From Paracoccidioides lutzii Pb01 (Eukaryota > Ascomycota > Eurotiomycetes > Onygenales > Ajellomycetaceae): a DNA stretch of 64,000 bases. Of the stretch, positions 11,637-22,493 are shown piece by piece; the stretch's first letter is position 1; each line of letters begins with the position of its first letter. The notes beneath the pieces are model-generated. The model saw only the letters and a program-made list of their open reading frames with translations, was not told where the DNA came from and made no database searches. The stretch covers positions 870,044 to 934,043 of the forward strand of contig NW_015440951.1 of the NCBI RefSeq assembly GCF_000150705.2, in the 5' to 3' direction. The translations under genes were made by a program, and so were the position numbers.

Positions 11637-13286
11637 TGATCTTCAATGCCCTGTCGGTTGAACAAATCAACGTCCTCGGGGCATAACTGGGGCGAATATA
11701 CCAGATCGCGTAACGCACAATAGTAGTTGTGTTGGACAAATGAACTCGGAGAGCGGAGTTAAGGTGGTAAGGTGGGTTCTAAGTAGCAGATTAAATCAGT
11801 ATTTGTATTCCTAGTTGTGGACGAATATCACCCCTCACTGTCACCAAGCACATGCAACAGCGCACCACAATGATGGATTAAATTCAGAACAAGCAGAGCG
11901 CAGACAGATTGATTCTTGTGAGACGGAAACCATGATGTAGAAGAGCTAGAACCAGAAATACCTACACAATGGACAACAACTTCAGTGATGTGAATGGCAC
12001 AAGAGAGTGCGCGCGGAATGACTGTTTGCGACAGAGAGAAATCGTCATCAGATGTGGAATGTCGCTTAGGGAAAGAAGGGCGCAGAGTCGCTCGAAGATA
12101 TAAGAAACCCTGCTTGGCAGTTCGTGGACCAGGTCTGTCGAAATCTCCACTTATTCCAGATCTACGGCTACTTAAAGAGATGGGATTAGTTATTATCGCC
12201 CGGGTTCAAGCACCCAAAACTGTGGTTTTTGAACTACTGGTGAGTTGCAGAGCAATGAAGAGGGGAGGGTTAGGCCACGCAAGATGTCAGCTCACAGCAC
12301 GCCGGCTCTTGTGCTGCAGTGACTGGACGTCCGTGGCAGAGCGAGAGAGGTTATGGTTGAAATGATGGAGCAGGTGGAAGAAGATATTTCCGCATTCTGA
12401 GGAGGCTTAAAGGTCTGGAGGTCTCCCATCGCCAGTCAGGTGACATGGAAGCGACCCCCCGTCCGCTTGGATCCCTGTCGTCTCTCCTCCTGGGCAGTCT
12501 AACCATTCTCTGCGGTTGTTTTATGGCGTAGTTTCTCGAGAACTGTAGTAGCCTTGTAATGGATTATCCACTTTTTGAAGTCGACGAGATAAAAATATCG
12601 ACTCTTGGTTTGGCGTTGTAAGGAGTCCCCGCAAGGTGGATAGCTACTTATGACCCTAGAACGCGTGAATCGGGCCCCATCGAATCTCGCCTTGGACACC
12701 GAAGCGGAATGAATCGCTTCAACGATTCTGGTGGCAGCTGGTGCAGTTTTTGGTAACTCTGGCTTGCGTGCTCATCCACCAGTACTCTGAACCAAAATTG
12801 TACTTCGCGTTTCAAGGGTGGAAGTTAAATGGCGAAAAATAGAACGGGCACTCTCGTTTTGATTGCGATTAATTCTTTGACCTTTGAATTTATCCGCCTT
12901 TCAGCTCTTCACCAGGTGGCTGTCGTGGAGATTTGCCAACAATCTGGGCACGCCATGTCTAGTGCCTCCTGCCTCCGGTCTCCATACACCCTGTACGGTT
13001 GACTGGGCGGTTGTGCCAGCGATTATGACACTTCCTGTCTGCTGCTGATTGCGTGTTGAAGCTCATGCCGATCACTGTGTCTGGGACCGCTGACTCTGCA
13101 TGCCAAAGCAGCAGAAGGTCTAGTTTGCCGGGAACGACTTTGACCGAGTCCCATCTCCCTGGATCCCACTCCCATGCCTTAAGGGTGATCGGAATCGTCC
13201 TTCTGCTATGGCAGCCTGGCAGACGGATGAGTGATAGCAAAACCAAACTGGCGATTTTATTTCTCAGACTGAAATGCAATAAACTC
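11637..13286. other. Intergenic, no gene seen
   Basis: Upstream flank of the NirA-like gene and start of a gene-poor island. Several short open frames overlap on opposite strands, but none shows a domain, plausible introns or a conserved start. Confidence 0.55.
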
Positions 13287-13328
13287 TAACCCTAATCCTA
13301 ACCCCCTAATCTACTCCTAACCCTGGTG
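13286..13328 (+). repeat. Degenerate telomere-like CCCTAA tract
   Basis: About 40 bp read as successive CTAACCCTAA, TCCTAACCCC, CTAATCTA and CTCCTAACCCT units, imperfect versions of the fungal telomere repeat (TTAGGG on the other strand). It is short, degenerate and internal, so it is not a functional telomere. It could mark an old break repair or subtelomeric rearrangement. Confidence 0.5.
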
Positions 13329-13473
13329 TTGAGGGTGGTGAAACTACCACAGATGGTCCAGAATGTTGGTACGTGCACATGACTCCGACAGATCTCGGTT
13401 CATAGGAACCATTATCCAGACTTTTAATGACTTCAAGCCTGACAGGTCAATTCAATCATTCCCATTCAAATGC

Positions 13474-13497
13474 GAAAAAAAAAAAAAAAAAAAAAAA
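13474..13497. repeat. poly-A tract
   Basis: Uninterrupted run of more than 20 A residues inside non-coding DNA, next to the telomere-like tract and the transposon relic. Confidence 0.85.
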
Positions 13498-14429
13498 CCG
13501 TCTATGCGCCAGAGCGAGCAGCTGCCAGTCACCTCTGGAACTCTCTATTGCCATTTCAGACAAAAATTTAGAATTCTGGTTGCGAAACAGGGATAATTTT
13601 ATTCAAAAACACCGTATCGCTGACGACTCAATCCTGATGAAGTTACCTAAGGCGACCACATCATTTTGCTCATTTCGAATCTCCAACATAAACCAACCCA
13701 ATTCGTTTAAGGTTAGAGTAATTTAGCCCCCTCGACTGTTTATTTCCCCACACTCAATCAAGAGGGTTTCAAGGTTCTCTGGTTTGAGCCCCGATCCATC
13801 GAACCAGCCGATGGCAACGCTCTTCCCTTGGTTGAAGAATGGGTTTCAAACCCACGTTAACTACGCCTAGGCAACTATGTTTTCTCCGCTTTTTCGTCCT
13901 TGTCGGTTGTTACAGTGCATCCAGAGAGATTTTCTCGCTCCTCCTTCCCCATTTTTCATCCCCACATCTAGAGCTTCGGTAACAGGAGCAGTCTTCCATA
14001 TTTAGCATGGTACGGAGCACCCAGGCGCAGACATGCTTAAAACCTTTCGTTTGCCTTGACACATGTGGGGGATCATCCCATCCCATGGATAGATAGATAG
14101 ACGGACCCATGGAGAATGTTAATAAGTTCATATCTTATCTTGACTTATCTTATCTTCACCTGTATCTGTCGTTCCTTAAGACCTTTCTGGGGTTAACTAT
14201 CCCCACGTCTGCCAGACCTGTGCAAATTAACGTGGTTTCGTTAGTGTAATTTATTTATATAGTCCAATGGTAATATATTGATATTCTAATGAAATTGGTA
14301 ATTTATTGAACCATATTTCACACTTCCTCTGTAGTATGAATTCCTCCCAACATCGAGATTTCAAGCATAGAGCTACCCCCTACACATGCTGAACAACCTA
14401 AGCCTGACCGACCCAGTTCTTTTTGCTTC

Positions 14430-16060
14430 CCTTGACCCCTTCTTTCTTTTATATTGACACCACACACAAGATAGGCGCTTTTGGTGGGAAATCCGGGTGT
14501 GATTCAATGAAGGGGCCAAGCGTTCAGATGGTAGATCATGGGTTGAGCAAGCAAAGACAAAGAGTTGCTGATAGAGCTTCTCCCGGAAGTCTATATGCTT
14601 GGGTAGCTGACTAGCTATAGGAAACCAGTTGCGATATGTAGTTCTATGAGTCTTATAGGATTCCCTATAATGATTTCTGAGTCAAACCCGTTCATATAGT
14701 GATTATAGTCATCAATAATCGTAGAAATTGGCAATTCCTTGACTGGAAGATCTCCAAAGACTTTCGACTTTCTAACCTCAGTTTCATCAGTTGAGGTCTT
14801 GCCTGACCGTTTTCACTCTCGAATAACAAAGATGTCACGAGGATGAAGGGCAGTCAATGCTAATACCATATTATTGTCTTGCCAACCTAGACAGAGAACT
14901 TTATCTTGACGTATAGCACATAGAGTATTCCAGGGAATCTTCTTGGAGATTGAATGTTCGCGTAGTTCAACTAGTAGAGGTGGAAGTTGTTTGAGCCTAG
15001 TAGTTCCACAAGCTCCAAAGCCATGATCATGAAGATGTTTGAATAGATGAACGGAGGCGAAGTAGTTGTCCATGTAAATTGAATAGAATGAGATTTCCTT
15101 GCAGATTGATTCCTCAGGACACTAAATAACTAGTTGAACAGGGGGTTGAATGTGGGGTTGGTAATTCCCTATGATATCAATATCAAATTCGAATTTTCCA
15201 CACCACTGAGCCGACCCTAGGATATCCCCCATAGAGCCTAGTAGGGAATTTGCCGCGGAAACCCCTGAATTATTCAAATCATATTCATCATCATAGATTC
15301 AGTCCAGCTCAGTGAGGAATAAATGAGCATTTTCTCACCCAATTGGTAACTAGACCAGGAAAAGGTCCAAAGATAACCCTGTTTTCCTAGACCATATACC
15401 TTATATCCCTGCTTAATAGGCCTCTCACGCATTATAGGTATGCGAACTCTGACCAAAGAAGCAAATCATGATCTCATCTAATGCATGATTGGATCCAGGA
15501 ATAGTATTCCCTGCAAGGATCATGAAAGCTAAAAGTCAAAACCCCAAGCTTATATCATCAATTCTTTCATTTTTGAACTTTTCAGGGGGCAGATATATGA
15601 ATATATCTCTTGATCTGCTGAAACATCATCAATCCCATATGAAATTGGAATAGATTAATGGGTCCTTGCTCAATATCATTCCTTCAATATTTTGTAACTT
15701 TTGAAAATCGTGTATCCCTATACAGATTAATATACCAAAGAATACCTTGATATTTGTAGAGCTAGTAAATTTCCAGTCTCTAGCATGCTTATCTGACTCC
15801 TTTTCCATTTGAATTCAGGCATAGGCATTGGTTAAATTGGATATGAGTTGGAAGTCTTTCTCTGAGATATATAGACTAAATAACATGTAGAGACTCGATG
15901 ATATCAAGATCAGGAGGTAAGTTAGAATTGGCACTCAATATATAGGCTTCACAGGAGTTCATTGGACTGATTCCAAGGTGGTATATCAGCTATGACGTCT
16001 TCCAGCTTTCTCTTGCATGTCTTGGGGGGGGGTTGGTATGACCTAATTAAGCTAGTTAGC
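14430..16060 (-). pseudogene. Decayed piggyBac-type transposase (DDE_Tnp_1_7)
   Basis: Read on the minus strand, piggyBac-family pieces occur in the right order across AT-rich DNA, broken by stops and frame changes. The N-terminal helical domain is seen at about 15.9-15.7 kb (SNLTNAYA, then ARDWKFTSSTNIKVFFGILICIG). The first catalytic Asp region is ALDEIMICFFGQS near 15.47 kb, followed by RPIKQGYKVYGLGKQGYLWTF near 15.4 kb. The second Asp region is MDNYFASVHLFKHL starting at 15073, then FGACGTTR. The third Asp region is DYNHYMNGFD near 14.69 kb. A C-terminal Cys pair (CVWCQYKRKK) lies near 14.46 kb. It is an immobile relic. The element ends and TTAA target duplications were not located, so the borders given are those of recognisable coding remains. 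Confidence 0.8.
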
Positions 16061-17207
16061 CAAATGGATATAGATCATCTCATTCATGGACTAGAGGTTT
16101 AACCAAGTTTCTCAGCTTCTTCCTTAATGAGAGTTTCTTCCTTCGTGGGTTCTATTGCCAGCTGGGTGGGTAGGTGGATTCTGTGGGTCTTTGGAAGGAA
16201 ATTGAGCCAATAGATATCCCATATAAATTGTATGAGGATTCTATTGGTTGAGTCATTCTAATCTGTTGGAGCCTAGGCTTCCTATTATGGACTAGCGCAC
16301 CGCACAGCAGTATATAGCATCCCTGAGATAGGCTACCAATACAACCACTTGAGACGTCCAACATAATCCTTGTTAAAATTTTAAACTATTTGATAACTAC
16401 GCTAATTTGCACAAGTCTAACAGACGAGGGGATAGTTCAATGTTGGGTCAGAATAGACAAGGGTTAAATTTCCTGCTAATTTTTGACTTGACACTTAACT
16501 TTGCTATTCAACCTAGCTCTTAAAACCTCATCTAAATGTATATCGGATAAGTGCGCAAAACCTGAGATCCAAACGATAGTCAGAACTCGGGGCAGTTCAC
16601 GACTCAAACAAATTTTTGAACCCCTCTCGACGCTAAGCTATATTTGGCAATAAAATTTCCAAATTAGGAAAGAATATTACTATATTTGGTTTAACTGTTA
16701 CAAGATGACAGTATCTATCATAACCAGCCCCCGGGATTTATTAAATTGAACAGTTTGCTATTGTGTATATTTCATCAGAAATTCACAACCTCTCCTGTAA
16801 CATGTATAGTAGAGATGTATAAATGATTTAGGATCAGTTCTATTTTAAATATGAAAAGTAGCTCGCCGTGTGAACGTCACGACACGATAACATGCAAATT
16901 CCTGGCTTCCTTAACTAACCTTCCCAATCATCCGTTCCCCTCTTCGTTGACGACTAGTACAGGTCTACGGCCTGACCCCATGAAAGTACGGGGCTGATCC
17001 TCTATGCGGGCGGTTACCTAGCCATTAACAGGACTGGGCCCGTTCGTGGGTGAGATCGCAATCGAATCCAAAGGTGGGATAGATGTTTATTTAGTAACCA
17101 TCGGGGAGCCTCGAGATAGATTTCCGACCAACTGGTACTCTTCCATGTTGGGCTCTCTTTACTCGTACATACTTTCTTTTATGAGGTTTCCTTCTTAGCA
17201 ATCCACA
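16061..17207. other. AT-rich non-coding DNA
   Basis: Continuation of the AT-rich island. The part next to the transposase relic may be element sequence decayed beyond recognition. No gene is supported. Confidence 0.5.
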
Positions 17208-18212
17208 ATGCCTCGAAAACTGAAAGTCTTGGCGGCCCAAGTGGGCTCAATCCACCTAGATTCTGACCGAAAAGAGACGATCCAACAACTCATCAACCTC
17301 CTCAAATCTGCCGCGTTGCAAGACGTATAGCTCATCGTCTTCTCAAAAACAGCTTTTACGACATTTTTCCCGCGACACATCTTGAGTACGGCGGAGGTGG
17401 AGAGGTTCTTTCTTTGAGAAAAGCGATGACATCATCAATAGCGAAAAAATGTCAAAAAGACTCTTCGGATGGATCCTTTTGATAAACCCACTGTTATTAA
17501 TTAACTAGTTGGAAAAGAAAATATTTTTTAAGCTAGGGGATTTTAGCTTCTCCGCATTCCGGACCCAGGCCCCGTGCCCGGCGCACTGGAAGGATAGGAC
17601 AACAAGTGCAAACACGAGTGGAAAAAGTGATGCAATCATCAGCATGATGATATGCAATGACCGCTGCTGACCGGAGTCCCCGGCGTGCGTACGGGTTGCA
17701 GGTGTAGAGCTTGTGCTGTGGGGATACAACACACCCAATTTTGGTCCTGATCTATAGTTACGGGGAGCCGAATACGGATCCTCAAATTGCGGAAAAAGAG
17801 GCGTAAATTCCATCAGAAGCTTGTCATGGAATATAACAGTTATGCCAATAGCTGTTATTCTATTTCTTCCGCACGGGCGGGTTTAGATAATGGCAAGTAT
17901 GGGGGTCTTCAATCGTGAATTCAACTGGGCATACAAATTGCGAAAACAATGGGGACAGAGGATAAGCTATTTGTGGCAGATATTAATCTTGCAATTTGCA
18001 ACATGGAAAAGAAGACGGTGAGTGACCTGTCTGCTCTTCCAGTATTTACACATGGGGAGCTGGATCCCTCCAGCGTGTTTGTGAGAAAGGAATGGTTTAA
18101 CTAATCTAATTGCCTGGTTTTGCAGGTATTCGATTTTGACCGGCATAGGAGAATTGAGGTGTATGGAATCATATCATCGCAGACGAAAGTGTTTGAACCA
18201 TCCCTCCTATAA
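17208..18212 (+). pseudogene. Broken carbon-nitrogen hydrolase (nitrilase superfamily, N-carbamoyl amino acid hydrolase-like)
   Basis: The first 77 or so codons from the ATG at 17208 read as a nitrilase-superfamily N-terminus: MPRKLKVLAAQVGSIHLDS, then LIVF and TAFTTFFPRHIL. A stop codon interrupts at 17328 (just before LIVF, where family members continue) and another at 17415 after a small frame disturbance. Next comes about 0.4 kb without family similarity. From about 17.93 kb the family's C-terminus resumes: TEDKLFVADINLAICNMEKK, a canonical intron (donor GTGAGT near 18017, acceptor TTGCAG near 18125), then VFDFDRHRRIEVYGIISSQT and a stop at 18210-18212. About 200 residues in between, including those with the catalytic Lys and Cys, are missing. 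The gene is dead; the intact family hydrolyses non-peptide C-N bonds in the cytosol. Confidence 0.8.
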
Positions 18213-20242
18213 ATTGCAGAACCGGCCCCGCATCAACTTTCACAACATAATGGAGTTTTAATGCTATCAATAGATCCTCCGTATAGTTATTAGTGGACTG
18301 AAATACATAGATAACATCAATTTCCAAAAAGAAATCCAAGATGTCTTAAATATTCAGAATAAGACTTCCATTGTCTCTGGTTTATTACCAGAATAGAAAT
18401 AACAGTAGAAACAACAATATTTTGATCATGTTAAGTTGACATAAAGATAACCATTAAATAAAGTTGTCTCCTAACAGCACTTCCCGGCATTGTTTTTCGA
18501 CCACAACAAAGGGAACTTTAATAGGCGGTCATTGATGCAGTGAGATATGAGCATGTGCATGTGTGCTTTTGCCAGTGGTTGGCTCTTTTGCTCAAGCGAA
18601 ATTTACAGGAGTGTTGATTGAAAGTGAGACGAAGTTCGTGTGTTCCGTGGCACCGTTTGGGGTAGCCTATCCATGGATGAGATGGCCCTTTGTTAGGGGG
18701 CGGCGGGAGGCAGGCCTGTCGGTGCATTGGTGGAAGCCGAAAACCTCCATTTAATAATAATACGGATACCAGAGAGACCACGTAAGTAAACCCGTATCGG
18801 CCATGATGGCATTGAAATTCATCTGGGACAAGTTCACATGTTGACTTGAAAACGGGCAGGAGTTGGAGCAAAGCTTCAGTGCTTTTGTTGAGCAGTTTAG
18901 TTGACCGAATGTTCGAACAACTTAAAACAGGCTCCCGAAGCCAAACGAAAGTCTTCAATTACTTGGAAACAAAACCGTGGTTTAGATAAATCACACCCGC
19001 AGTAGACACTGAATCTTTTTCCCAAGTTCCAGAAAAATTATTTTGCGAGGCTCGTCGAGGCCTCAAAGGAAGTGTTCAGTTATGTCATGGATTAGTCAAG
19101 AAAGCCTAGCAACATTTCTACGGAGGCAAAGAACAGTAACTACATTTGACTCGATAGTACTAGTCAATTAATGTCAATCTACATCCCAGTTGAATAACTT
19201 TTGAAGAGAACCGTTTCAGCTGTTGTCGCAATGGACGAAATATTTCTCCGTGGCTGGAGAGTGAAATCCTGCCAGCCGGAGTCCTGGCTGAATCGTTTTC
19301 AGCGTAGCACTATTCTACGGAATGACCTTGTGTTGATACATCGTGTGATCTGCCAACGGAAATTTCTCCAGGTAGTTAAGAGACAGAAATAATTTATCTA
19401 GCTCATCCAGCGCTAAAAGGCTGGTCATTGATCCGTGGTTCATGGTTTCATGGAGCGTGGAGCAAGGTGTAATGGGAGGAATATGTCGGGTGAATGCTCC
19501 GTAATGGGGGGTAGCTTGGCCGCGGAGCTCTTGTGAATTCCGCTGCCAATGCACCACCATGATGCAGAATATGTTGTGCTGTTGTTGATGTTCGGTCATT
19601 TTGTTTATTGTGAGATTACATGTCATCAATAGGAATAGGAAATTCAATAACCTGTTGGGCAGCAATCGACTCCCCTCGTTAAATCCAGACAGACATTGGT
19701 GGCTATGACCTCAAGGAGCCCGGGGGGCGGCCAATCATCGCGTCTCCCGTTCAGCCAGCGGCTAGCTAGTGGAGGTACCGCTCCACCGTTTGGATGCGGT
19801 GACAATACATCGCCCTTTGTTCTTACAACTTTAAATCCGGGAATACAACCCTTTCAACCTCGTTTTTCCGTTGAACCAACGCCCATCCTCCAATCCATTT
19901 TCTCCCTCTCCCGCCTCTTCTCGTCCGCTCCCTTTACCTCTTTCCTGAATATAACTATATTCTTTGAGTTTGGCTCTTTGCTCCCAAGCCTGTGATGTTT
20001 AAACTTGTCCCCAGTCACCTCTGCTCTGTCGTTGTTGCTCTCCGCCGCTATGTTTTAAAAAGTTGATCCGACACGAATACGGAGGAGTTAGTTCATTGAT
20101 TATATCAAGGACTGCTCTTTAAAGTCATCTACACCTCTCTATGTTTTAGTTAACAGCTTATTTCCAGCTTCAACTCCAACGATCACCACCAAAACGCTAT
20201 CGTTCTTCACCCTGGCCCGGGGATTGGTCATGAATCGTGGCG
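18213..20242. other. Intergenic, no gene seen
   Basis: Two kilobases with small overlapping open frames on both strands and no recognisable domain. The last few hundred bases are CT-rich and probably hold the promoter and leader of the next gene. Confidence 0.55.
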
Positions 20243-21682
20243 ATGGTGTTCCGAACTTTCCAATTCAACTCCAAGATCCAACATACGGCAGTATATTTGC
20301 AGGATGAAAAGGCAGCCCCTGTAGTCTCGTCGGGGACTTCTGAACCATCGTCGATAGCCTCCACAAACCCAGTTATCATCCCTCCTCCAAGGCGGAGTCG
20401 GAGACCTCCTATCACCCCCCTTAAACCCAATTCGAGCGGGAATAGTTTACAAGAAGTGGCAGAAAGGCGTTCCCGTTCATTAGCAAGGCCGGAAGTTCCC
20501 GTCCCTACACGTGTTTCAAACTTGCTAGAAGCAACTGCAATTCCTGTACCGCGGGCCTGGACGACTAGGAAACAATGCCGATTCCTGGAAGACAGCAATG
20601 TGGAATATCTCAACTCTCTGCTCACGGATGGGAGGAAATCGACAGAAAGCCCCAGAACATCCGGAGTTTTAATAAATAGGCCACTTCATGTTCTTCTCGG
20701 TCTTCCAAACGCTTTGGAGGATGACGGCGTACCAAGCGGTCCCGAGACTCCCACTTCTGTAGGATCTCTATCCTTACACTCCGTTCCATCTTTGGATACT
20801 GATTACAGTATCTCGACACCGTCCAGTGATCCAGCAACACCGTCTTTTTCGGCCCAACGAACACCCCTGATACGGAAGCAGAGACAATATTCACCCACTG
20901 AGGCTTGTCCTCTAGATCACCCTCTCCTTTCGCCCTCCATTTGCGAAGAAGATATGGAAATCGATGAAACTCCCAGTAAACTACCCACGGATGATTCAAA
21001 TCCATTAAAACCATTTCCCAAACTGGGAGCAACAGTGAAGTCAAATCTTACAGCCTCTCTTCGAGCACTCAAATCAGCTGCTCAAAGCGTTTCGAACTTC
21101 ACAGCTCCTTCAATCCGATCCGAAGATTTTCTTACTCTATCTTTCTTCTCTTTTTCTCCAGAACTGACGGATGATAAACACCCTGTTCCAATGAAGAATC
21201 CACCCTCCCCGGCACTCCGGCGCTATTTAAATCCTTTTACCACCTCGCCGGCAGATTTTCATACATACAGCGAATATCCGCGGGAAACCCGGGACCAACC
21301 CAACAGATGTACTGCTTCAATTCAAATGGAGACATACTGTTCAGAAGTCGTGAAGAAAGCATGCAGATGTAGCCGATTTTCCTTGACCGGTGAGGATGAT
21401 GGCGCTACTGATGAAGGCGATGATCAAAACTTTCCACAGCAATTGCCTGTGCAACGCCCGCGTGAGCCGCGAGAGAATGGCGATTTCCTTCGAGTGGTTG
21501 TTCTGGAAATGAACATGCGACGTCGTGGTAAACTACGAAGTGACATCCCCGGTCGAGCCAAAATATGGCTTCCTCCAAGGAAAACGGTGTCAACATCTGA
21601 TGCTGCCTATATGAGTGTGGGATGTGGCTCTTCTGGCTATAAGATCCCACGAAGGTGGGTCGCAGTATCCGCAGATGAATGA
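20243..21682 (+). CDS. Conserved hypothetical, largely disordered protein
   Basis: Single exon, 479 aa from the ATG at 20243; the frame is open a few codons upstream but with no earlier ATG. The N-terminus (MVFRTFQFNSKIQHTAVYLQ) and C-terminus look structured: SIQMETYCSEVVKKACRCSRF near residue 370, REPRENGDFLRVVVLEMNMRRRGKL, then GRAKIWLPPRK and IPRRWVAV. The 300 residues between are Ser/Pro/Thr-rich and low in hydrophobics. A FSFSP-containing patch lies near residue 310. No membrane segment or signal peptide is visible. I recognise no named family; the paired conserved ends around a variable middle suggest a scaffold or regulatory protein, but that is inference. It is convergent with LIG4. 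Confidence 0.75.
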   Translation: MVFRTFQFNSKIQHTAVYLQDEKAAPVVSSGTSEPSSIASTNPVIIPPPRRSRRPPITPLKPNSSGNSLQEVAERRSRSLARPEVPVPTRVSNLLEATAIPVPRAWTTRKQCRFLEDSNVEYLNSLLTDGRKSTESPRTSGVLINRPLHVLLGLPNALEDDGVPSGPETPTSVGSLSLHSVPSLDTDYSISTPSSDPATPSFSAQRTPLIRKQRQYSPTEACPLDHPLLSPSICEEDMEIDETPSKLPTDDSNPLKPFPKLGATVKSNLTASLRALKSAAQSVSNFTAPSIRSEDFLTLSFFSFSPELTDDKHPVPMKNPPSPALRRYLNPFTTSPADFHTYSEYPRETRDQPNRCTASIQMETYCSEVVKKACRCSRFSLTGEDDGATDEGDDQNFPQQLPVQRPREPRENGDFLRVVVLEMNMRRRGKLRSDIPGRAKIWLPPRKTVSTSDAAYMSVGCGSSGYKIPRRWVAVSADE

Positions 21683-22493
21683 TTTTACTATTTTCTTCCG
21701 CATATTTTGTAACGTTAGCAAGCGTCTGATAAACGTTTCCTTCGTCTTGAGCGGTTTTGTTTTTATTATTATTATTTTATTTGGAAATTATCCCTTGGAA
21801 ATACTGCGAGCTCATTTTCACCTCCTTTTGTTGGTTACATTGGTGCTTCTGAGTTTTGGTGGCGACGGTATTGGATTGGCTCCACTACATTATTTGGTGA
21901 TCTTTGCATAAACGACACACCGGATTATGCTTACAACAAACCAATAAATATATAGTCCAAATAACTACAAGATGCATGCTCTATTACAATATATTTTTGA
22001 AAAAGCGGTCACCCCATCTCACAAACGCATTAAAGTAAAATTTCAATGAGATATGATTCGGAAATGAATCGCAGTGTGCTCGACTACTTTATTTACTTCC
22101 TTCAGGCCGAAGGAAAAATGGTATCATCCCATCTATGAATTTGTCCGCTCATCACATGAGTGCGGCAAATCATTAATCCATCAACATTTGAAGTTTTGAG
22201 TGACACCTTATAACTTATTCAAAATTTCAGGACATCGTCTGATCATTATTCGGAGCACACAATTCCATCCATATTCACGAAAACATGGGTCCTTAGTTAA
22301 ATATGGGTCCCTTAGTTTAAACATGGTTTATATGAACCGTCCCTTTGCTTTTTGCCCCCATAGATGAAGTCTCTAGAGATCGCGAGGAAAAAAGAAAACG
22401 TCTCCGTATGGATAATAATGAAGAGAAAATTCCCTAACGCCACAATTTTCCGAGGCCCATCGTTTAGTTTCACCAGATTCGATATATATCCTC
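21683..22493. other. Convergent intergenic region
   Basis: 3' flanks of the preceding plus-strand gene and of minus-strand LIG4. AT-rich, no gene or repeat array seen. Confidence 0.6.

Noticed and set aside
17505..17813. Minus-strand 102-residue open frame with one hydrophobic segment
   Set aside because: It lies in the replaced centre of the nitrilase pseudogene, has no conserved motif or flanking introns, and its hydrophobic stretch alone does not support a gene.
18518..18958. Minus-strand 146-residue open frame
   Set aside because: Overlapped by opposite-strand frames, with composition typical of chance translation (Cys, His, Pro and Arg scattered) and no domain or promoter context.
20237..20242. 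Two extra codons before the ATG of the 479-residue protein
   Set aside because: They would require a GTG start, which is not expected for a eukaryotic nuclear gene.
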